A stretch of 64,000 bases of DNA, from the NCBI GenBank assembly GCA_003255025.1, contig QANY01002930.1:806339-870338 (forward strand). The letters run 5' to 3'. The notes beneath the pieces were generated by a model. The model was not told the DNA's origin, ran no database searches, and saw only the letters and a list, made by a program, of their open reading frames with translations. This DNA comes from Datisca glomerata (taxonomy: Eukaryota; Streptophyta; Magnoliopsida; Cucurbitales; Datiscaceae). Shown one piece after another: positions 23,263-33,563 of the stretch. A program made the translations under genes and the position numbers. How positions within the stretch are numbered: the first letter of the stretch is position 1; the number at the start of each line of letters is the position of its first letter.

Positions 23263-23664
23263 AATGACACCCATAAAAATTTTGAATGACAACTTTGTTA
23301 AACCTATCAAAGAAAAAATGTGTTTGGGTGAGAAATTTTATTGTTTGAGTTAATATTACAGTGTTTACCTAAATTGTCCTAAAATGTTTTCCTATTATGA
23401 CAGTCATTTGTTTTAACTGTCATATATAATTTTTGACCTTTTTCAAAGGACATACTCGCATAGTTATATATACCCAAATTTAATGTTAATAACAAAAATA
23501 CCATGTATATATTTCTTATAACCCTAATTCTCAAATCTCTCAACTCAAGGCTCTTTTTCGAACGAACTCACCCTCAGCCTTATCTCTCGCTCTTAGCTTG
23601 CACTCTCGAGCTCGCCTCTACACCGCTCTCTATTTCTCTCTCCATCTCGTCTCTGTTCCCCCCT

Positions 23665-23666
<2 letters not shown>

Positions 23667-23702
<36 letters not shown>
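23667..23702. repeat. (CT)n microsatellite
   Basis: A nearly pure CT dinucleotide run of about 36 bp, followed by a looser CT-rich tract to about 23735. Confidence 0.97.
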
Positions 23703-23705
<3 letters not shown>

Positions 23706-24234
23706 CTCTCTGTCTCTCTCTTTACTTCTTTCTCAAACTTTCTATCTTCTACTGCTCATCTTTGATCTGTTCGCTCTTTCGAATCCCAGCCTCCAGCAAT
23801 GATACTCTCCCTCTCGCACTGAGTTTGTAGTTTTTGTTTCAGATTTATTTAGTGTTATTTGTTGTGATTTAGTTTTATTGGGATCTAGGGTTTAGATTTT
23901 AAATTAGGGTTTAGGTTTTCCTAATTTATTTAGATTTTAGGTTTAGTGTTAGATTTTAAATATTTGAAACATCATTTATATTTTTCACTGAGGAAACTTC
24001 ATTCTTTGGTGTTTATTTTGGTCATTGAGGTAATAACTGGCAGATTCTGGTCTTTCCAACCGAGGAAACTTCATTCTTAGTTTTCAGTCAGGTACAATAT
24101 GATTAATCCATATCTCTCCTGCTGATTCCTTTTCACTTTTGTCAATATATCCTATTGTGTCATATCTTCTTATTAGGTTGAATAAGTTCTTTCAAATTGG
24201 ACCTTATTGTTTTACTTTTATATCTATATTGCAG

Positions 24235-25019
24235 TTGATAGCTACAACTACTATTTTTCTTGCCGGAAAGTCTAAGGAGACACCATGTCCATTTAATAAT
24301 GTCCTAAGAACTTCTTGCGAAATTTTGCATAAACAAGATGATACTTTCTTATCCTTTATGCTCCCTCTGGTAAGTATCATTCATCTTAAACAAAGAGGAT
24401 AATGATAACGATAGATGCAGTTTGAGTGTGAATATGGAAGGATTTTGGTGTTCCAAAGTCTTATTTAGTTTTTTTTCTATAAAATTCATTTTCTTTAAAT
24501 TGTCAACATATGTATTAGACTTGAAATCATTTTTTAAGTTCAACTTTCAATATGTTAATTGTGAAGTTAGTCTCGATTTATAAGTGTATTTCATGACTCA
24601 AATTGTTGCCACAAAAGGTTCAACTTTCAATATGTTAATTGTGAAGTTAGTCTCGATTTATAAGTGTATTTCATGACTCAAATTGTTGCCACAAAAGGTT
24701 CAAAACTTTTTTCTTCTCCCCTTCACTCTTTAGAAATTTTATAAGATGATAATGTGGTTTTTATAGTAAAGCGTGAAACTATGTACTTGTTTCCTACCTT
24801 GTTTTTTAACAGTTTCCTTTAACTTATATAATGTTGGACATTTGAACAGGATTGGTTTGAGCGCTACAAGGAAAGAATAACTGAGGCTGAGCAAATGATA
24901 TTGACTTCTCTAAACTTTGAACTTAATGTACAACATCCATATGATCCTCTTACATCTGACGAAATAGGTCTTTCACAATAAGTTTTTGGTGAATCTAGCA
25001 TTAAACTTGGTTAGTGAAG
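24235..25019 (+). pseudogene. Captured cyclin T (CYCT1;3-like) fragment, two exons and intron
   Basis: Exon A (24235-24369) follows a TTGCAG acceptor and ends at a GTAAGT donor. It reads L-I-A-T-T-T-I-F-L-A-G-K-S-K-E-T-P, then N-N-V-L-R-T-S-C-E-I-L-H-K-Q-D-D. Exon B (24850-25019) follows ...GAACAG and ends before GTAAAT. It reads D-W-F-E-R-Y-K-E-R-I-T-E-A-E-Q-M-I-L then N-F-E-L-N-V-Q-H-P-Y. This is the cyclin box of plant cyclin T, the P-TEFb partner that activates RNA polymerase II elongation through CDK9/CDKC. A 1-base frameshift near 24978-24990 precedes a V-N-L-A-L-N-L-V-S-E remnant. The rest of the gene is absent. The retained intron shows capture at DNA level. Not functional as a cyclin. 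Confidence 0.88.
24538..24697. repeat. Perfect 80-bp tandem duplication in captured cyclin intron
   Basis: Units at 24538-24617 and 24618-24697 are identical by eye, starting GTTCAACTTTCAATATG. This marks a recent slippage or repair event inside the CACTA cargo. Confidence 0.95.
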
Positions 25020-27077
25020 GTAAATTTTATCTCTTTGCCTGATTTCACTTATGTCATATAAATAATTTGGTTATTTTCCTGTTCTTTTTTTTAATTTATC
25101 TTGGCACAGTTTACAATGAGATTGCCAGCCGATGTTTGTTTTATATTTTTTGACCATGCAACTACTTTAGAAATTCATTTTGACAGTGTTGCTTGTTTAG
25201 TTTATTGTTGTAACAATGAATGAGAGGTACTTTGAGGTTTAGGATCTAGCAATTGGTTGCAAGAATAGCGGAGTGGAAGTTTTCTATAATTTTGGATAGT
25301 AGTTATCGTAGAGGAGGATGCTCTAGTGGTCTTCCTTCTCTATGTTGATCAAAATTGTATATTACTTGCGTCAGTTTTTATCATTTTTAGAGAAACTACA
25401 CTGAAGACTTATTTTGTATGGGATATTGATGCTTTTGGCGTGCATATAATTGGTGGATTACACAAGATTAGCGTGCTCATCTGTATGATATTCTTAGCTG
25501 GCGGAATGATATGTTGTTCATCCAAAGTTTTATATTACATCTCCAGTTGAATTGTTGATTTATGTAGGTCACTTTACTATGAATTAACCCAATCAAATTG
25601 ATCCATAGCTATAGTAATATTTAAGGAAAATCCCAAACTTAAGTTTTCTACCTCAAGTTGAGTCTTTTTCTAAGTTCCTCTTCTCCTAGGTGAATCTCTA
25701 CAGGCCATCCCCAAACTAATAAAAACATGACATCGCTTCTTCTGGGAGTTGTCTACTTGATAAGGACCAGTGTATAGCGTCGGTCCTCAGTTCCATATAT
25801 CTTTTGTTGTTAGCCGCTATATTGGCTTTTCACTGATGCTCTGTTATGGATAGTGAAGTAGCTGAGGAATTTTCTTGTGTCTACAGAACTTTGCCGGTAT
25901 TTTCCATCTACCCCAAAATGTTGCCTTTCCACCCCCAATTCATTTTCCATTTTAGAACTTCTAGTATCTTTTTCAATCACCTTGTTTACTGTTATGGATG
26001 ACCAAAACTTTCAGAGTTTCTACCTTAGTGATAGTTGCTATTCGGCGTAGAAGTGTGGCAATCTTATGTTGTGTGTAGAATTGTCTAGTTGCCCATTCAA
26101 ATTAGAGGTTTTAAAATTGAGACCTTTTGAATAAATTTCACATAAATAAAATAGATGAATGAAAAACTAAAGGAAATCGTTCTAAGTAAAATGAAAAGTT
26201 TGAAAGAACTAAGTTTTCAACCAGCTCAACTTTCCTGAGATTTTTTTTGGGGGGGGGGGTGCAATGATCTAACTTAGGTCAATCCACAACCATTGAGTCA
26301 ATTCTAATTGTAAATCTTTTTGTTCTTTCAACTTTCTCTTCTGTGCTATTTCAACTTTCATTTTTTCCCGAAAACGATGAGTTTCTACTCATTTACTCTT
26401 TCTATTAAATATGTTCTCTTCGGTTTATTAATGTTGAGTTGTCATCTATTTTGTTTTTGTATATTCATGATTTTTATTTTCATTAAATTGATATAAGTTT
26501 GGATTTTATCTTATTTATGTCTCTGAGATAGTTCACGCTGTTTTGCTGGCTTTCCAATAGTATTTTGTTATGCTTGGCTGTATCGTAATGATTTCCACCA
26601 TCCATGTGACTAGAATGGGAGGAAACAATATAAGAGATCTCTACTCCATTCAGTTTTTAATCTCAAACCCCAGGTTGTTGGATTAAACTTCATGGGTTGT
26701 CTTTGTGCAGTCTAATTTATATTTGATTATTTGCATATGTGAGCAGGGCGAGGCCATGTCATTCAAACATTACTTTTCATGGCTGGAGTGAACATATTTC
26801 TAAAAAATTCGTAGAGTATATATTGGTTGAAAACTGTAGTCCTTTGCATTGACTTTAAGACTAAAGCTTTGTCTTGAAACTCCTGCTTAAACGGAAATTA
26901 TATGTTAAAGGTAGTTTATAAGTTCTTACTACCGTTCTGCTATTCCCGAGGGATCAAGTAACAATAACTTAGATATAATTTGTATTTTTTTTAACCTTCC
27001 ATTAGTTAAAGCTGTTAGAATCTTACTATGTTGTGCTGCATTTTTTTTAGAAACAAGTTAAATTGCTAGTGGTACAG
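25020..27077. other. CACTA cargo without recognised genes
   Basis: AT-rich intron-like or spacer sequence between the cyclin T and malate dehydrogenase fragments. A short G homopolymer lies at about 26250-26261. A 74-codon open frame at 25326-25550 shows no motif I recognise and is probably chance. No transposase signatures were seen. Confidence 0.5.
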
Positions 27078-27648
27078 TTAAAGCACTTTGCACTGCTATA
27101 GCTAAGTACTGTCCCAATATGAGTGTCAACCATTTTGACACTTAGATTTCAATAGTAATTTAATCTTCTTGTGCAGGGCTTAGATACTGCATAGTATGGT
27201 TTTCATTTCGCTTTATTTGATTTGCCAGGCACTTGTTAACATGATTAGCAACTCAGTGAACTATACCATCCCAATTGTTGTTGAGGTTTTCAAGAAAGCT
27301 GGAACATATGATGTGAAGAGGTTGTTTGGTGTCACTACCCTTGACGTTGTTAGAGCTAAGACCTTTTATGCTGAAAGGAAAAACTCCCAGTTGCCGGTAA
27401 TCTCACTTTCTGAAAGTTGTTTATGATGTTCCATAGATATAGAACAAAATGAAACAGAGAATTTTTTGTTTAGAGATAGTTCAGTGAAATATTATTTTAT
27501 TAGTTTTTTACACCTCTCTAGGAATTACTAGTTAAGAAAAATGGTAGACTTCAATGCATTTGTCTCAAGTGTGTGTTTTCTTGCAAAGGTTAATGTACCA
27601 GTTGTTGGTGGCCATGCTGGCATAACTATTCTTCCACTGTTCTCTCAA
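27078..27648 (+). pseudogene. Captured mitochondrial-type malate dehydrogenase fragment, three exons
   Basis: Exon 1 (27078-27118) reads K-A-L-C-T-A-I-A-K-Y-C-P-N. The base context after it is ATGAGT, apparently a GTGAGT donor with its first G mutated. Exon 2 (27229-27396, after TTGCCAG) reads [11 protein letters not shown] then [20 protein letters not shown]. Exon 3 (27589-27648, after TTGCAAAG) reads [20 protein letters not shown]. These are the conserved NAD-dependent malate dehydrogenase core, including the substrate-loop D-V-V-R-A region and the catalytic-His G-G-H-A-G. N- and C-terminal parts are missing and N-P-V-N has become N-S-V-N. It cannot make an enzyme. Confidence 0.92.
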
Positions 27649-27779
27649 TTAACTTATCTTCTGTTTCCCTCCCTCTTCTTTGGTTTCATAATTTGCAATA
27701 AATTTTTTACTCTTTTTTATGCATTCTTGATTATTTATAAAATATGATTTACATGAATCTTACAATATTAACGAAAAAC

Positions 27780-28190
27780 TGTCATGGGAAGACATGAATC
27801 TTATAATATTAAATGATCCTTTAATGACAGACAATCCCTGTCATTCAAGGTGTTTTTGCGGCATCTATAATGACAGAGATTTCTCATCCTTAAAGGTGTT
27901 TTTGCGGAACCTATAATGACGAGCATTCCCCATCATTAAAGGTATTTTTACAGCACCTGTAGTGACGGGGATTCCCCATCATTAAAGGTTTTTTACGGCA
28001 GCTATAATGACGGGCATTCTCCTTTATTAAAAGTGTTTTTGTGGAACGTTTAATGACGGGGATTCCCCGTCATCAAAAGTATTTTGGTGACATCTTTTGA
28101 TGATGATTTTTGGTAAAATGAGTTTAGATGACAACCTGATAGATGACAGTCGCATCCCCATCATTAAAGAATTTTGATGACGGATTTTTA
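27780..28190. repeat. CACTA right subterminal repeat array
   Basis: Five to six imperfect units of about 55-65 bp occur here. Each combines a TAATGACGGGGATTCCCC-like word, CATCATTAAAGGT and TTTTTGCGGCA. Such subterminal repeats are the transposase-binding region in En/Spm-type elements. Confidence 0.88.
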
Positions 28191-28198
28191 TCGTCATC

Positions 28199-28220
28199 TA
28201 AGCCCCATTTCATAGTAGTG
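28199..28220 (-). repeat. CACTA right terminal inverted repeat
   Basis: On the minus strand it begins CACTACTATGAAATGGGGCT. The + strand then continues with TAC, the target duplication. Confidence 0.92.
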
Positions 28221-28700
28221 TACCAAGAGTCTTTAAGAGTTTACAATGCTATTAAAAAGGTGCAAACATATCATTAATCCTCTTAATTTCACTCATTTCC
28301 AAAGGCTCATATTCATGCATAGAAATATCAATATTGGAGTCTTTAATCTCATTTGTGCCTTCATGAGTGATTTCTAGTATATGTCAAATATCTTAGATTC
28401 ACACATGCAAATACGATTAGATTCATTTACACTTAAGGAACAATATAAAATATTTATCACTTTAGCATTTAAAGATAATTTTATTTTTTCAGTTTTGGTA
28501 AAATCTCATCATTTAGGCACGTAAGGAACGTTTTCAACAATACCCCATAAATTATAATCAAAAGATTGAAGATAGATTTTTATTCTAGTTGTCGAAAAAA
28601 TAAATCTACTCCATCAAAAAATGGAGGCATTAAAATCGATCACCCTTGTTGAAAAATAAAAGGCTATGTCATCGCTCAAGATGATTAAGTCTAATAATTG
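28221..28700 (-). pseudogene. Copia-3 gag fragment, upstream half
   Basis: Directly beyond the CACTA target duplication the minus strand resumes gag-like sequence (a M-S-E-I-K-R-I-N-D-M stretch and L-K-T-L near the junction). Farther right the frame is lost. The match across the transposon shows the gag was continuous before CACTA inserted. Confidence 0.6.
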
Positions 28701-28912
28701 AGCATCAAGCTTTGAACCTAAAATTTATAGTTGGTAGTTAAGACGTAACTTTATTTCACTTATTTAGTATTAACATTTGCGTTGTGGTTTCAACGGTAAC
28801 TTGACCTCATCAAGCTTCCGCCACGTGGTAGGATGTTTGCCCATCTACATACAGTCCCCCCAACACCTGCAAGCATAATGCATTCTATGAGAGTCGAACC
28901 ATTGATCACCAA

Positions 28913-28924
28913 GCTTTGATACCA
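28913..28924 (-). promoter_or_regulatory. Copia-3 primer-binding site (tRNA-Met)
   Basis: The minus strand reads TGGTATCAAAGC, one base from the plant initiator tRNA-Met primer complement, placed 4 bp inside the 5' LTR. Confidence 0.88.
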
Positions 28925-28928
28925 ATTA

Positions 28929-30190
28929 TATGATCAATATGTCACCTCTTTTTTAAGGAAAACAATAGAAAATGATTTAAACTTGAAAAACACAAATTAC
29001 TTGAATAAAAACAACCAAGTAAATTAACCAAGGAAAAATATCATAAACATTTAATTAAATTAAACTAACTCTAGTAGCAATTGAAGAATCAAGAATGAAA
29101 CTCAATTAGGTATGAATTAATAATTAAATAAATAATACGGGAAATTTAGGTGTGAAAATTAAACGTGCGAGAAGCTAAATACAGAAAAATAACGTGCACG
29201 TAAATAAAAAGAATAGAGAATAAAGATTCGGCACGCGATATTTTTACGTGGTTCGTGAAACATATCCCAATGTCCACACTTCAAAGATCTCCTTTGAAGA
29301 TTTCCCCTCGCGAGATTCTTACGGGTGAAGATCAACCTTTGTAAATCCTATTGGCTTATGGTACCAATCAAACCTTGAAAATGAAGTACAGTCGAGATTT
29401 TAATTTCTTACAACAAAATCTATCACTATCTCAAAGAGTGAGTCTCTCAATTTTTATGCTCACAATATTTTTCTAGCTTTTCTTTATATTCACGTAGATC
29501 AATGCTAAAAACAGGCGTCTCAAAAATAGAAAAGCTCTACAATCTTTTTGGGAGAGGTGTGTTAGATATTAGAATCCGAACAGGGTATTTATAGATGTGG
29601 AAAAGAGTCAAAATTGGTGGACTGGTTTGGGACTAGTGACCAGTTTGGGAAATCGGTTGCCAATAAATGAAATTTCTTTCTTTGATTGGCCAACCAGTGA
29701 GCTGGTTAGGAGTCATCAATAGACTAGCTCAAATGGTTATCGGTTGGTTCTTCATTTTTTTGTATGATTTACAAGTTTTCATAAACCAACCTCTCTACCA
29801 GTTGGGGAACTAGTGTGCTGGTCGTGAAGATTCGGTACACCAAATTTGAGCCAATTTAGATATAGAGTGGGAGATGAACTTATCAATGACATTTTAGCAC
29901 ACTTTGGTTCAGCTCAACCTGCTATGGTCTTATTCATGAACGGTTTGGTATTGTTCTAGATTTCTTGTGATGTGCCACGATTAGACAACTTTGATTCGTT
30001 TGATGTACTTGTGTTCATCACAATGTGATGTGTATCCTACAATGCACAATTTTAGTTACCCTTATTCATTTTTCATAAACACTTATAACGATCTTATTTT
30101 CATTTTATTTAGAGTCTGAGCAATTGATTAACATTTTAATCCACATAATATTCGACATCATCAAAATTTTTACATTAACTAAGATCAACA
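28929..30190 (-). repeat. Copia-3 5' LTR (right)
   Basis: This is the partner of 20651-21794. It ends CAACA at 30190, the complement of a canonical TGTTG LTR start, and is followed by gypsy sequence. Confidence 0.82.
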
Positions 30191-31105
30191 GGACAAAAAA
30201 ATAAAAAGGAAAGGGCACCATCACATATAGGGCGTGGACGTGAAAAATAGACTTTCCTATGAAAAATGAAACAGTGAGAATATGAAACAATGAAGAAGGA
30301 GAATATCACCACAATTGGTCACAAAATGGCACGTGGAAGCCGATTAGGGAAGGGGACATCTTTCGTAAACTTCAGTGAATAAGACAGTTCAGTATTCAGA
30401 GAATACAATAATGACATAAGCCGCAACGAATCTGGCTCCCAAGAGAGTATAGTCATTACAAGCATGGTTTAGCGACAAAGTCGAGACCCTGAGATGAATG
30501 GAAGTGTGTTTCACATCGAAAGTCAAGAAGCAAGGTGAGTGAAACAGAAGCATTTGTACAAGGATTGATGGGCTGTCACTTAAACAAATAGGCGAGTGGC
30601 ATTGGAAGGATAAAGAGGAAGCACATGATGTCCTACAAGGACTAAATTAGCTATGGAATATTCTGGATGCACGATGATATGAACGGTAAAAAGGCCAAAA
30701 AGCTTATGGAGATACAGTCAAATCTGTTACCGTACACACCTCATTCCTCTTATATCCACCTCATTCCTCTTATATCCATTAATCTGCTTAATTCAGGTAT
30801 AGAAGATCTTTCGTAAAACAGCTAGTTAATAAGGCCTATAAATACACATAATGTAAACACCCAAGTGCCAAGCATTTGACTATTGAAATATACTCTGCGT
30901 TGATACTTCTAACTCATCTCAATTTCAATTTCTCATATAATTTTATCAATATCTATAGTAATTCCTTTATATAGCTTATTATAAATAATCGGTTTACTCA
31001 GAATTGACTTACTGAGATTCCCAATACAGAAATTATACCCTGATAATTTTCACAAAAAATCGATATACTGACAAAAACCCCAATAGGACAAATCGACATA
31101 CTGCC
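30191..31105 (+). repeat. Gypsy 3' end and probable 3' LTR
   Basis: This is the last gypsy piece. A purine-rich GGGAAGGGGA near 30345-30354 could be the polypurine tract. A TATA-like TATAAATA at 30837-30844 is followed by a transcript-start-like region, as expected inside an LTR. The sequence changes character near a TTTTTTGTCAACA word at about 31090-31105, probably the LTR end. The 5' LTR lies outside the window, so it could not be aligned; boundaries are tentative. A perfect 20-bp tandem duplication lies at 30737-30776. Confidence 0.55.
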
Positions 31106-32159
31106 TCTTTTTTGTCAACACATTTACTCAAATTGAGTCACCACTACATTGCCAAATGCGTATTTTTTCTATCACACCTACATGTTTGTTTTACTAATTT
31201 AATTTATTAATGTTAAATTGCTTTTGCAATGATTCTCTACTTTCTATAAATCCGGTGGTCTTAGCCCCTTTAAGTCTATTTACATGTACTAGTCTATCAT
31301 ACGTATATTGTATGTGTTTAGACAACTCATTAAGTTTAACATATCAATTAAAAATCGAATACAAAATAAGTACTATATATGCATTAAAAATGTATATTGT
31401 AACAAAAGATCATATTGGTTAAAATGCGTTAACATGATTACTTAACGAAAAGATGTTGAACTATATACTACCATTGACTATCCTTGATGCGTAAACAAAA
31501 AGTAAGAAAAAACATAAGATAACTAATAGAGTAATATAATAGATTTTCTTATTGAATATAATAATCTACATCTACATTCACTTGTATGTTTGTATCTTAA
31601 TTGACTTACTCTTGTTAATGTTATTAAAATATTAACAGATGATATAAACAGTTAAAGAAAATCCAGTCTCTTGAAAGACCTAAATAACATTTGTGTGAAT
31701 ATTGATCACAGAAATACTAGTATTCCTGTAACATTGCCTTTTTTCTCTCTCCCCACATTGCAATACAATAATATAATGCTTCCCTTTCATTCCATCCATA
31801 TCTATAGTATAAGATGCATGAGAAGTCTTATAATGTAGGAAAATTTTACGGAATAGACAACTTTAAGGGTGGTGTTTTAAGAAATGTTATCTTTTTAAAA
31901 GTTTTAACTAAATACAAGATTTTTATGACTGTTAATAATTATATATCAAAATGACCATAATGTAATTATGTTGTGTTTGACAGATTTTAGATAAATCAGT
32001 AGTATATAGTTGATATATCAATATGAAAAATACTTAAATTGAGAAAGTAATTAATGCTCAGAATAATATATAAAATTTGAGTAATTATAGGAAGACAATT
32101 AATGCTGGATATCAATAAAAATTTTGAATTTTAAAAATCATTAGAAAGAACTAAAAAAT
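31106..32159. other. AT-rich intergenic DNA
   Basis: No gene or element was recognised. The short open frame at 31210-31422 lacks any recognisable motif. Confidence 0.5.
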
Positions 32160-32970
32160 CTTAAAATTTTCAGGTCAATCAATGATATATGTATGATTGA
32201 TTAACTGATTAATACATTCGTCACAATCTATTATAGGGGTATTTAAAATATTTTTAGGTCAATAATTTGAGTAATTATAAGATGTTTCAAACGCCTCTAT
32301 AATAGACTGGAACGAATGAATTGATCATCTCATTGATTGACTGATTAATCTATTCATCTCAATCTATTATAGGGTCAATGTGATCGACCATCCCATTGAT
32401 TAACATAAAAAAATTTCATCAATTAATGATATCATTGATTGACTGATTAATCCATTCGTCTCAATCTATTATATGAGTGTTTGAAATATGTTCAGAGGTC
32501 AATCAATGAGATGAGTCGAATATGTTTCAAACACCTTTATAATAGATTGGGACGAATGGATTGATCATCTCATTGATTGATTTGAAATTTTCAGATTAAT
32601 AAATGATATTTTATTGATTAACTGATCAATCAAGAATCTCAATATATTATAATGTCAATGTATCGATCATCCCATTGACTCTAATAGATTGGGACGAATG
32701 TATTATGACCTGAAATTTTCAAGTCGATCATGTTATACTATTGATTGATTAATTAATCCATTCGTCTCAATCTATTATTAAGGAGAATGGATTGATCATC
32801 TCATTTATTAACCCAGAATTTTTGGGTCAAATCAATGATATATCAACGATTGACCATGATTAACTGATCAATCTATTTGTGCCAATCTATTATAAGGTCA
32901 ATGGATCGATTATCTCATTTATTAACCCGAAATTTTTGGATCAATCAATGATATATAATTGATTGATCCA
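32160..32970. repeat. Cluster of long foldback (inverted-repeat) units
   Basis: A core word CCATTCGTCTCAATCTATTA and its reverse complement alternate along about 800 bp. The clearest foldback is 32431-32580: arms of about 60 bp pair around a ~24-bp loop. Another is 32193-32340. Further degenerate half-units run to about 32970. Each arm includes ATTGATTGACTGATTAATC. The structure resembles nested or tandem foldback MITEs. No TA or longer target duplication could be fixed. Confidence 0.85.
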
Positions 32971-33357
32971 ATTTTTATTATTTTGATATAATCAATAACT
33001 AATTAATTGAATTTTTTAATTACTTTAATATATTCTATAATCAAGATTAGGTATAAACAATGAAGGAATTAACATCCTTAATGGAATAATGATATAACTA
33101 ATAAAAAATCAGATTTGAAAATCAATAAAATCAAGAGTAATATCGTCTCTTCAAATCTCAATTAATCAAAGATTTATGACGTGACAAAAAAACTTGTCTA
33201 TTATATTCTACGGTTGAAAAAAAAACTTTTATTTTGTAATGTGAATTTCAAAACATGTCTATTAGTGTAATTATTTTAATATGTATAATAATACTTACAA
33301 TCTCGGAACCTCTAGCTTAGATCTTTTTTTATGTCAATCACCCTCAAAAGACAATTT

Positions 33358-33563
33358 GATGTAGGATTCTTATATACAAAATCATCATCTACTTTAAGAA
33401 AGAATACTACTTAGAAAAGCTAGACACTCAGCAAGTATTTTATTGTGGTGTTATGCATACGATGTAGGATTCTTATATAGAAAATCATCATCTATTTCAA
33501 GAAAGAGTGCTACTTAGAAAAGCTAGAAAAACTCAGCAAATATTTTATTGTGGTGTTATGCAA
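33358..33563. repeat. 103-bp tandem duplication
   Basis: Two units starting GATGTAGGATTCTTATATA at 33358 and 33461 are about 90% identical. No coding content. Confidence 0.92.

Larger units (their letters stand above)
23241..28220. mobile_element. CACTA (En/Spm-type) transposon carrying host gene fragments
   Basis: The left end reads CACTACTACAAAAATGGGC. The right end, on the minus strand, reads CACTACTATGAAATGGGGC. These are diverged copies of the diagnostic CACTA terminal inverted repeat. The 3-bp word TAC flanks both sides (23238-23240 and 28221-28223), the expected CACTA target duplication, and copia-3 gag is cleanly interrupted at the site. Subterminal repeats are present on the right (27780-28190). 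No transposase was recognised. The interior instead holds intron-bearing fragments of a cyclin T and a malate dehydrogenase gene, so this is a non-autonomous gene-capturing (Pack-type) CACTA of 4980 bp. Confidence 0.92.
20651..30190 (-). mobile_element. Copia-3 LTR retrotransposon, gutted and interrupted
   Basis: This is a decayed copia element on the minus strand, with LTRs at 20651-21794 and 28929-30190. A very clear primer-binding site lies beside the right LTR and a purine tract beside the left. Little of the original interior remains: gag fragments on either side of a CACTA transposon (22910-23240 and 28221-28700), and no recognised RT, integrase or RNase H. A small retroposon also sits inside. 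The element lies in the gypsy 3' region. I could not find a convincing 5-bp target duplication, so edges are approximate. Confidence 0.82.

Noticed and set aside
25326..25550. 74-codon frame in the CACTA interior as a transposase remnant
   Set aside because: No acidic catalytic motif or zinc-finger signature of CACTA transposase is visible, and the length is compatible with chance.
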